Source: Devosia sp. SL43 | GTDB taxonomy: Bacteria; Pseudomonadota; Alphaproteobacteria; Rhizobiales; Devosiaceae | Assembly (NCBI RefSeq): GCF_021729885.1 | Contig: NZ_CP063401.1 | Coordinates: 434,001-498,000, forward strand | Length of the DNA stretch: 64,000 nt | Reading direction: 5' to 3' | In this document: positions 57,714 through 64,000 of the stretch, piece by piece | Layout of the letters: the number at the start of each line of letters is the position of its first letter | Position numbering within the stretch: position 1 is the first letter of the stretch | Translations under genes and position numbers: made by a program | The notes under the pieces: model-generated | Told to the model about the DNA's origin: nothing | Database searches by the model: none | Seen by the model: only the letters and a program-made list of their open reading frames with translations

Positions 57714-58961
57714 TCAAGGACGCGATTTCTCGAGCCGAATTTCAGTACCGTCGACATCCGTTTCATTGCCCCAACCAAGGTGGCGATAGAAACCTGCCGC
57801 ACGTGTTGTCTTGCCTGTCTTGAGCCATGCGACCTGATGGCGGGCAAACAGTGCATCCTCAGCCGCTTGGACGAGCTTCCTGCCGAGTCCCTTTCCCTCG
57901 TAGGAGGGCAATACGAACGCGGCAAAAAGCGATGCTTCGTCGACGTCAATCATCGAAAAGCCAACGACTTTCTCGGCATCCACCGCCACCCAGGCACACG
58001 GAGCGCTCAAGATCATCTCGGTAATCGACGCTTTCGTTATGCCAAACCCGGCAAGTTGAGTGACTGTCAGAACATTTTCAGTGACCGAGGTTCTGACATG
58101 AAAGATGCTGCCAACATCGTTTGGCTCTGCCGACCGAATTGAGACCGTACCAGGTTGCTTATCCGCGGCCCGGATTTCGTTCCAATACCCATCCAGCCGC
58201 TCCAAACCGGCATCCTTGGGCTCGATCCCATCCTCTCGGCAGCGCTCTTCGACATAGTGGAACCGGCGGGTGAACTTGAAATTGGCGTCCCGAAGCGCAC
58301 CTTCGGCATCGACACCGGCCTTGCGGGCGAGATTGGCGATGGCGAAGAGTAGATCCCCGATTTCCTCATGTGTAGCCGCCTGATTGCCGCTCGCCTGGGC
58401 CTCGGCGACTTCGGCCAGTTCCTCCTCGACCTTGGCTTTCACCGCGGCAAAGTCCGGCCAGTCGAACCCGACCTTGGCGGCGCGTTTGGTGAGCTTTTCA
58501 GCGCGGGCGAGGGCAGGGAGAACATTGGGGACGTCGTCAAGGATCGACGGCGTCGTCTCGCCCTTGCGGGCGGCCTTGGCGGCACGCTCTTCGACCTTGA
58601 TGGCCTCCCAGCGGCCCTTGGCCATTTCCGCGTCGCGCGCGGCCTGCTCGCCGAACACATGCGGATGCCGGCGGATGAGCTTTTCGGTGATGCCGTAGAT
58701 CACGTCGCCGATATCGAAATGCCCGGCCTCCTGGGCCATCTGCGCGTGGTAGATCGGCTGCAACAGCAGATCGCCCAACTCCTCGCGCAGGTCGCCCATG
58801 TCGCCACGCTCGATCGCGTCGGACACCTCATAGGCTTCCTCGATCGTGTAGTGGCGAATGGAAGAGAAGTCCTGCTCCAGATCCCACGGACAGCCGCCGA
58901 CCGGATTGCGCAGGGCGGCCATGATTTCGATCAGCCGGGAAATATCGCGAGAGGGTTGCAT
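57714..58961 (-). CDS. mazG: MazG nucleotide pyrophosphohydrolase fused to a GNAT acetyltransferase domain
   Basis: 415 residues from ATG 58961. Residues 1-265 are a complete double-MazG protein: first domain RNPVGGCPWDLEQDFSSI, E41E42xxE45 and E61xxD64; second domain E180E181xxE184 and E200xxD203, ending GLERLDGYWNEIR. After a short linker (266-272) a second fold begins, VSIRSAEPNDVGSIFHVR, and residues 273-415 form a GNAT domain with motif A VLPSYEGKGLGRKLV and motif B GFYRHLGWG. MazG hydrolyses NTPs to NMP and PPi. Such a fusion is not known to me. It starts 2 nt after pepT, so the pair is one transcript. Confidence 0.93.
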   Translation of the reverse strand: MQPSRDISRLIEIMAALRNPVGGCPWDLEQDFSSIRHYTIEEAYEVSDAIERGDMGDLREELGDLLLQPIYHAQMAQEAGHFDIGDVIYGITEKLIRRHPHVFGEQAARDAEMAKGRWEAIKVEERAAKAARKGETTPSILDDVPNVLPALARAEKLTKRAAKVGFDWPDFAAVKAKVEEELAEVAEAQASGNQAATHEEIGDLLFAIANLARKAGVDAEGALRDANFKFTRRFHYVEERCREDGIEPKDAGLERLDGYWNEIRAADKQPGTVSIRSAEPNDVGSIFHVRTSVTENVLTVTQLAGFGITKASITEMILSAPCAWVAVDAEKVVGFSMIDVDEASLFAAFVLPSYEGKGLGRKLVQAAEDALFARHQVAWLKTGKTTRAAGFYRHLGWGNETDVDGTEIRLEKSRP

Positions 58962-58963
58962 GG

Positions 58964-60196
58964 CTACGCTCGCTCTTCCCAGACGCGCGCAAGCTCGACC
59001 AGCGTCTTGACCGCCTTTTCCATGTCTTGGCGGCTGATCCATTCCAGCGGCGAGTGGAAGGCGTGGCCACCGGCGAAGATATTGGGGCAGGGCAGTCCCA
59101 TGAACGACAGGCGCGAACCGTCGGTGCCACCACGAATGCTGCCGCGCTTCGGCTCCATGCCCGCCCGACGGATCGCTTCCTCGGCGTTGGCCACGATCTC
59201 CGGGTGCTTGTCGAGCACCTGCTTCATATTGCGATACTGTTCCTTGACCGTGAACTGATAGGACGAGCGCGGAAACTCCTGCATCACCTCGCGCACGATG
59301 GCTTCGAGCAAGGCTTCCTTCTCGACGAGCCCGGCAGTGTCGAAATCGCGAATGATGAAGCTCAGACTGGCCTTCTCCATCGACCCACTGACACCCACCG
59401 GATGGATGAATCCCTGACGCCCCGACGTCGTCTCGGGCCCCATGTCACTGGGCAGGCGGCTCAGTATCGTCCCGGCGATCTTGGCTGCGTTCTCCATGCG
59501 GCCCAGGGCAAAGCCCGGATGCATCGCAACGCCGGTTAGGCTGATCTCGACGCCGTCTGCCGAGAATGTTTCGTCCTCAACATCGCCCGCAGTTTCACCA
59601 TCCACGGTATATCCGAACTGTGCGCCGAGCTTGCTCAGGTCCACCTTGTCGACGCCGCGCCCGATTTCTTCGTCTGGCGTGAACAGCAGCTTGATCGTGC
59701 CGTGCCGGATGTCCGGATTGTCGATCAAATATTTGGCAGCACTCACGATTTCAGCCAACCCGGCCTTGTCGTCTGCGCCGAGCAGGGTGGTCCCATCAGT
59801 CGTGACGATCTCATTGCCAAACTGGTTCGCGAGCTCGACATGGTCGCTGACCCGGATTACCCGCGTCGTATCGCCAACCAGCGTGATGTCGCCACCGGCA
59901 TAATTCCGCACGATCTGTGGCTTGACGTTCAGCCCGGAAGAATCCGGCGCCGTATCCATATGCGAGCAGAAGCAGATGACCGGCACCGCTTTGTCCGAAT
60001 TGGACGGCACGGTGCCATAGACGTAGCCATGCTCGTCCAGATGCGCATCGGCAACGCCGATCTCCAAAAGCTCCGACACCAGCAAGCGACCAAGGTTCTT
60101 CTGCTTTTCCGTCGACGGCTGGCTTGCCGACTCTGGATCGGACTGGGTGTCAATGACGACATAGCGAAGGAAGCGGTCAAGGACAGTATCGGTCAA
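58964..60196 (-). CDS. pepT: Peptidase T (tripeptide aminopeptidase)
   Basis: 410 residues with a TTG start; GGAG lies 7 nt upstream. M20 zinc peptidase: H79 and D81 in FCSHMDTAPD, LLGADDKAGLAEIV (bridging Asp), TPDEEIGRG (general base and metal Glu), YTVDGE, and the late HAFHSPLEW histidine. PepT releases the N-terminal residue of tripeptides in the cytosol. The 176-nt upstream region carries an AT palindrome (60310-60325) that could control pepT-mazG. Confidence 0.95.
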   Translation of the reverse strand: MTDTVLDRFLRYVVIDTQSDPESASQPSTEKQKNLGRLLVSELLEIGVADAHLDEHGYVYGTVPSNSDKAVPVICFCSHMDTAPDSSGLNVKPQIVRNYAGGDITLVGDTTRVIRVSDHVELANQFGNEIVTTDGTTLLGADDKAGLAEIVSAAKYLIDNPDIRHGTIKLLFTPDEEIGRGVDKVDLSKLGAQFGYTVDGETAGDVEDETFSADGVEISLTGVAMHPGFALGRMENAAKIAGTILSRLPSDMGPETTSGRQGFIHPVGVSGSMEKASLSFIIRDFDTAGLVEKEALLEAIVREVMQEFPRSSYQFTVKEQYRNMKQVLDKHPEIVANAEEAIRRAGMEPKRGSIRGGTDGSRLSFMGLPCPNIFAGGHAFHSPLEWISRQDMEKAVKTLVELARVWEERA

Positions 60197-60309
60197 GGCA
60201 AGGCTCCGCGAATTGGTGCCGGAACTCTATCGCAATCGGCTGGCGCCGATAGAGAGGAGGCGGCGTTTTTCCCGCGCCGTAGCCGATCCACACAGCATTC
60301 CACCATTCG

Positions 60310-60325
60310 CATAATATATATTATG
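60310..60325. promoter_or_regulatory. Perfect AT-rich palindrome upstream of pepT
   Basis: CATAATATATATTATG is a perfect 16-bp dyad in a strongly GC-rich genome, 115 nt upstream of the pepT start and inside the only free space (60197-60372) between pepT and the MYG1 gene. Nearby GGATACAGAATCC (60337-60349) is a second, shorter dyad. Such AT dyads suit GntR- or MarR-type operators, or a promoter. Binding is inferred, not shown. Confidence 0.45.
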
Positions 60326-60372
60326 GAACTATTTTGGATACAGAATCCCAAGGAATGCCTGGGTTTTCGCAT

Positions 60373-61293
60373 TTATCGGCCGGCTGTCGCCTCGGCCACT
60401 GCGATATCGGCCATCGCGATCGCCGCTTCGCGCGTCTTGGCGGCGGCAACGAACCGGCCGTTGTGGCAGAAGCTGGCACCAGCCACGCCGCTGACCTTTT
60501 CGAGTTCGGGACCCGTCAGGCCGGCCCAGCTTGCCGGCAGATCGGCGCGCACATCGAAGCCGTCATCCGATGTGCGGATCGTGGTCAGGCACCAATCCTT
60601 GTCCCGCGGATGCACGACGAACAGCAGATGATCGGCACCGGCCTTCTGGATGGCCGGACGGAACGGCATGCCCATCGGCAGTTCCAGCACGCGACCCTGC
60701 CCGGTTACTTCAATAGCCCGCCGCACGACCGACTCGGCGCGAAGCTTGGCAGCCCGACGACCGACGCCGGCCTCGACGAAACTGCGTGCTACCGCCAGCG
60801 CGGCCTGAAATGCGCGGTCGTCCGCGTCCGGAGCGACGTCATCAAAGTCAGGCTTCAGCGTTTCGAGCAGCGACGACAATGACAGCCCAGCCAATGGACC
60901 GGACGGGCTGAGTGCACCATTGTCCACGAGGTCGATGGGCAGCACGAAGTTGCTGTCGAACGATGCATGCACGTCCTCGATATGAGGCGTCGGAACACCA
61001 GCTACCGCCAGATAGTCGCGACCATAGTGCTTCCAGATCAAGCCAAACGAGCTGTAAGGCTGCCCATCTTCACGCAGCGGCGCGCCACGCTGATGATGGT
61101 CGAAGATTCGCGCTTCGGCGTCATAGGCGCCACCGACATCGTAGATGATGCGGTCCGCGGCGGGCATAATCCACTCCGGCGCCCGGCTGCGCACGATCTT
61201 CGCCTGCGGGAACAGCCGCGTCAGGACAACGCTCGACAGCAGTTCGTCGGCATGGAAGCCACCGGAATGGGTGACGAGAAACTGTGGATTCAT
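60373..61293 (-). CDS. MYG1-family protein (UPF0160, DHH-like nuclease fold)
   Basis: 306 residues from ATG 61293 (frame open 24 codons upstream). The N terminus has the metal motif THSGGFHADELLS (H9, H14, D16). It is followed by a DHH-type DHHQRGA segment (about 75), PYSSFGLIWKHYG, IDLVDNGA and the C-terminal FRPAIQKAGADHLLFVVHP with DLPASWAGL. Eukaryotic MYG1 is a 3'-5' RNA exonuclease working in nucleus and mitochondria; bacterial homologues are uncharacterised. It diverges from fgd across 163 nt, which include the 61407-61426 palindrome. Confidence 0.9.
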   Translation of the reverse strand: MNPQFLVTHSGGFHADELLSSVVLTRLFPQAKIVRSRAPEWIMPAADRIIYDVGGAYDAEARIFDHHQRGAPLREDGQPYSSFGLIWKHYGRDYLAVAGVPTPHIEDVHASFDSNFVLPIDLVDNGALSPSGPLAGLSLSSLLETLKPDFDDVAPDADDRAFQAALAVARSFVEAGVGRRAAKLRAESVVRRAIEVTGQGRVLELPMGMPFRPAIQKAGADHLLFVVHPRDKDWCLTTIRTSDDGFDVRADLPASWAGLTGPELEKVSGVAGASFCHNGRFVAAAKTREAAIAMADIAVAEATAGR

Positions 61294-61406
61294 GCCGCAA
61301 TACGCCCTATCTATCCCGCTTGACCGCCGACGCGGTGGCTCCAGATAGCCGCAGACGGCAGCCACCTCAACCCGGCATGCGCATCATGCACGAATCCGAT
61401 GGACAA

Positions 61407-61426
61407 TTTTGACCATTTGGTCAAAA
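61407..61426. promoter_or_regulatory. Operator-like palindrome upstream of the F420 genes
   Basis: TTTTGACCA-TT-TGGTCAAAA has 9-bp perfect arms around 2 bp, 30 nt before the fgd start and 133 nt from the divergent MYG1 start. TTGACC within it could serve as a -35 element, so a repressor bound here would occlude transcription. The symmetry is of the kind used by TetR-family regulators. It is the strongest operator-like dyad in the window. Confidence 0.65.
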
Positions 61427-61456
61427 GTACGTCAATGCCACTGAGCATTTGGGAGA

Positions 61457-62458
61457 ATGGCCGTGCGCTTCGGATACAAGGCTTCGGCCGAACAGTTCGC
61501 CCCCACCAAACTGCTCAATTTCGCCGTCGAGGCCGAGCAAGCCGGCTTCGATTCGGTGTTTGTCAGCGATCATTTCCAGCCGTGGAAGCATACAGACGGC
61601 CACGCGCCGTTTGCGCCTGCATGGATGGCTGCCGTACTTGCCAAGACGGAACGCGTTGTTCTCGGCACGTCCGTGCTGACGCCAACCTTTCGCCTGCATC
61701 CATCCGTCGTCGCCCATGCTTTCGGCACGCTTGGCGCCATGTTTCCCGGCCGTGTGATCCTGGGCGTCGGTACCGGCGAATCGCTCAACGAGGTTCCATC
61801 CACCGGTATGGTCTGGCCCGAGCTCAAGGAGCGTTCCGCCCGTCTGCGTGAGGCCGTGACGCTGATCCGCAAGCTATGGAGCGAAGAGCGCGTCACTTTC
61901 GACGGCGAGTTCTACAAGACGCAGAACGCGACCATCTACGACAAGCCCGACGAGATGGTCCCGATCTATCTGGCTGCCGGCGGACCGCTCAACGCCAAAT
62001 ATGCCGGCCGCGCCGGCGATGGCTTCATTTGCACGTCGGGTAAAGGCGCCGAGCTCTATGTCGACCAGCTGCTGCCCAATGTGGATATCGGTCGCGCCGA
62101 GTCCGACCGGTCCGACAAGCCGTTCGAGCGCATGATCGAGGTCAAGGTATCCTTCGACACCGACCCCGAAGCCGCACTCAACAATACGCGCGGCTGGGCC
62201 GCTCTGTCGCTTTCGGCCGAAGAAAAGCACTCGGTGGAAGACCCTGAGGAAATGGAGCGGCTGGCCGCGCAATTGCCGATCGAGCGCATTGCCAAGCGCT
62301 GGATCGTCTCAAGCGACCCCGACGAGCATGTGGCCGCGATCAAAACCTATATCGACTACGGTTTCGACCACCTGGTGTTCCACGCGCCAGGTGACGACCA
62401 GAGCCGGTTTCTGCAGCTCTACGCTCGGGACATCCTGCCCCGGCTGCGAGCACTGTAG
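61457..62458 (+). CDS. fgd: F420-dependent glucose-6-phosphate dehydrogenase
   Basis: 333 residues from ATG 61457; GTG 61463 has better spacing (7 nt) from the only ribosome site, GGGAG at 61451. Luciferase-like (LLM) fold. It follows mycobacterial Fgd1 almost block for block: [75 protein letters not shown] and [14 protein letters not shown]. Catalytic D38, H39, W43 and E107 and the phosphate-binding T192, K195, K256 and R280 all match Fgd1 positions. It oxidises glucose-6-phosphate to 6-phosphogluconolactone while reducing F420. It starts the rightward fgd-cofE-binding protein run. Confidence 0.95.
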   Translation: MAVRFGYKASAEQFAPTKLLNFAVEAEQAGFDSVFVSDHFQPWKHTDGHAPFAPAWMAAVLAKTERVVLGTSVLTPTFRLHPSVVAHAFGTLGAMFPGRVILGVGTGESLNEVPSTGMVWPELKERSARLREAVTLIRKLWSEERVTFDGEFYKTQNATIYDKPDEMVPIYLAAGGPLNAKYAGRAGDGFICTSGKGAELYVDQLLPNVDIGRAESDRSDKPFERMIEVKVSFDTDPEAALNNTRGWAALSLSAEEKHSVEDPEEMERLAAQLPIERIAKRWIVSSDPDEHVAAIKTYIDYGFDHLVFHAPGDDQSRFLQLYARDILPRLRAL

Positions 62459-62487
62459 ACGGCCCCTGCCCCACGCGGAAATTCATC

Positions 62488-63324
62488 ATGTCGATACCGA
62501 GATACACCGTCTGGGGCGTAACAGGGCTGCCGGAGATCGATGCGGGTGATGATCTCATCGGCCTGATTGCCGATGCTGTTGCCGCCCAGGCCACTGACGA
62601 TCCCGAGTTGGCCCTGCGTGACGGCGATATTCTGGTCGTTACCAGCAAGATCGTGTCCAAGGCCGAAGGTCGGCAGGTGCCCGCCGCCGATCGGGAAAAG
62701 GCCATTGCCGCCGATACCGTGCGCGTCGTCGCCGAACGCGTGCATCCGGGCGGCGTGACCCAGATCGTCGAGACGCGCCAGGGGCTGATCATGGCGGCCG
62801 CTGGCATCGACACATCCAACGTGCCCGACGGCATCGCGCTGCGGTTGCCGGAGGATCCGGATGCCTCCGCGCGTGCCCTCTGTACTGGCCTGCGCGAACG
62901 GCTGGGCGTGCAGCTTGGCATCGTCGTCACCGATACGCTGGGCCGGCCATGGCGAGTCGGACAGACCGACGTCGCCATCGGCGCCGCCGGCATCATCGTC
63001 ACCGACGACCTGCGTGGTGGTGTCGATGCCAATGGCCGCCCGCTGCAGGTAACGATAACCGTGCTGGCAGACGAACTGGCCGGTGCCGCCGACCTGGTCA
63101 AGGGCAAGGCTTCCGGCATCCCGGTGGCCGTCGTCCGTGGCCTGGAGCGACTGGTGACAACAGTCGACGCCCCGGGTGCCCGCACGTTGGTGCGCTCGGT
63201 GGATGACGACATGTTCCGCTTTGGCTCAGCCGAAGCCTACCGCCTCGGCTATGATGCCGCGCTTGCCGAATTGCGCGACGGCGACCAGACCCCACCAAAA
63301 CGCGTCACCCAACAGCAGGATTGA
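62488..63324 (+). CDS. cofE: F420-0:gamma-L-glutamyl ligase
   Basis: 278 residues, start 29 nt after fgd. CofE adds GTP-activated gamma-linked glutamates to F420-0. Family blocks: [33 protein letters not shown], the region [44 protein letters not shown] and a later [16 protein letters not shown]. It is the stand-alone form, like archaeal CofE and the N-terminal domain of mycobacterial FbiB, with no nitroreductase domain fused. No cofC, cofD or cofG/H gene is in the window, so this side-chain step is the only F420 assembly step visible. Confidence 0.93.
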   Translation: MSIPRYTVWGVTGLPEIDAGDDLIGLIADAVAAQATDDPELALRDGDILVVTSKIVSKAEGRQVPAADREKAIAADTVRVVAERVHPGGVTQIVETRQGLIMAAAGIDTSNVPDGIALRLPEDPDASARALCTGLRERLGVQLGIVVTDTLGRPWRVGQTDVAIGAAGIIVTDDLRGGVDANGRPLQVTITVLADELAGAADLVKGKASGIPVAVVRGLERLVTTVDAPGARTLVRSVDDDMFRFGSAEAYRLGYDAALAELRDGDQTPPKRVTQQQD

Positions 63325-63327
63325 TCC

Positions 63328-64000
63328 ATGCGTCTCCCATCCAGCGTCGCCGGCCTTGCGCTTCTGGCACTATCGTCCGGCGCGGCCTTCGCCCAGGCCG
63401 CCTACCCACTGGCTTTTGACAATTGCGGCTTCACCGTTGATCTGGGCGCCGCACCCAAGCGGGTGGTCACTATAAAGTCCACCGCTACCGAAATGCTGCT
63501 AGCGTTGGGCCTGGAAGATAGGATTGTCGGTATCGCCTTCCAGGATGGTCCGGCTCCGGAGCCTTGGAGCGCCACAGCGGCCAACCTCCAGGTGCTTTCG
63601 GACAAGCTGCCCTCGCAGGAAGTGGTGCTCGAAGTCGAGCCCGACTTCGTCTATGGCGGCTGGGAAAGCAATTTCGCCGCCGACGGCGCCGGGGAACGTG
63701 CGACGCTGGCAGGTCTGGGCGTCAACACCTACGTCTCGCCGGCCGCCTGCCGTTCGATCAAGCCGGCCAAGTTGACTTTCGACGAGCTGTTTGACGAAAT
63801 CGCCGAAGTCGGCCTTATCTTTGAGGCCACTACCGCAGCCGATACACTCATCGCCGCGCAGAAGGCAGAACTGGCCGCCATTGCGCCGGATACGCGCGGC
63901 CTGACGGCACTCTGGTACTCATCCGGCACCAAGGCACCCTATGTCGGCGCCGGCAGCAATGCTCCGGCCATGATCATGGAAGCGCTGGGCCTCAACAACA
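63328..64000 (+). CDS. ABC transporter periplasmic binding protein, probable F420-0 binding type (3' end missing)
   Basis: At least 224 residues, cut by the window edge. ATG 63328 lies 3 nt after cofE with CAGGA upstream. A signal peptide (MRLPSSVAGLALLALSSGAA then FAQ) leads to a class III, BtuF-like binding domain: APKRVVTIKSTATEMLLALG, DRIVGIAFQDGPAPEPW, LPSQEVVLEVEPDFVYGGWE and TALWYSSGTKAPYVGAGS. There is no lipobox. It resembles the proteins proposed to bind F420-0 in actinobacterial cofE-linked cassettes rather than generic siderophore binders. That specificity is inferred from pattern memory plus the cofE-fgd context; permease and ATPase genes are expected just beyond 64000. Confidence 0.85.
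   Translation, partial: MRLPSSVAGLALLALSSGAAFAQAAYPLAFDNCGFTVDLGAAPKRVVTIKSTATEMLLALGLEDRIVGIAFQDGPAPEPWSATAANLQVLSDKLPSQEVVLEVEPDFVYGGWESNFAADGAGERATLAGLGVNTYVSPAACRSIKPAKLTFDELFDEIAEVGLIFEATTAADTLIAAQKAELAAIAPDTRGLTALWYSSGTKAPYVGAGSNAPAMIMEALGLNN

Overview
The window is a gene-dense, GC-rich stretch of an alphaproteobacterial chromosome. Its gene order matches the Hyphomicrobiales (Rhizobiales) core: pyrB-pyrC-plsY-dprA-topA, ruvX-gatC-gatA, purM-purN/hdaA-ppk-ppx/rnd/aspS, pdhABC-lpd-lipA, and cinA-ispDF/dusB-ntrBC-ntrYX-hfq-hflX. Lineage-typical forms include fused IspDF, PdhB with its own lipoyl domain, MaeB with a PTA-like tail, HdaA and NtrYX. Together these suggest a Devosia-like member of the order; the genus is an inference from memory of protein style, not a search. 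I see no rRNA, tRNA, CRISPR array, insertion sequence, prophage or replication origin, and no gene-free stretch longer than 300 nt.

Layout. 1-9.9 kb: tail of a dipeptidase, topA, an aldo/keto reductase, a type I murB, and the leftward pyrB-pyrC-plsY-dprA run with ruvX. 9.9-17.6 kb: a degenerate metallo-beta-lactamase-like gene, gatC, a GNAT, a secreted protein and gatA; then small genes (DUF998 membrane protein, YjhX-like toxin, chorismate mutase, GNAT) and gatB with a clear terminator. 17.6-29.3 kb: proline-rich miniprotein, EamA transporter, purM-purN, AI-2E-family permease, hdaA, ppk, ppx, rnd, aspS. 29.5-44.5 kb: a CSS/EAL c-di-GMP phosphodiesterase, maeB, ftsB, and the pyruvate dehydrogenase/lipoate block with several small interposed genes. 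44.6-57.7 kb: cinA-type amidase, ispDF, and the nitrogen-sensing block dusB-ntrB-ntrC-ntrY-ntrX-hfq-hflX, interrupted by a YihV-like sugar kinase and an EamA transporter. 57.7-61.3 kb: leftward pepT and a MazG-GNAT fusion, plus a MYG1 protein.

The most unusual part is the right edge (61.4-64.0 kb). An F420-dependent glucose-6-phosphate dehydrogenase (fgd), a stand-alone F420-0:gamma-glutamyl ligase (cofE) and the start of a periplasmic binding protein run in tandem behind a near-perfect 20-bp palindrome. The same combination was proposed in Actinobacteria to import tail-less F420-0, polyglutamylate it and reduce it with glucose-6-phosphate. Finding it in an alphaproteobacterial core background suggests a cofactor-salvage island.

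Intergenic spaces repeatedly carry long inverted repeats of at least four sequence families, one in three copies and one in two, usually just downstream of genes. Several genes appear to use TTG or GTG starts (dprA, gatA, gatB, ppx, pepT, maeB, lipA, dusB), often overlapping the upstream stop codon.
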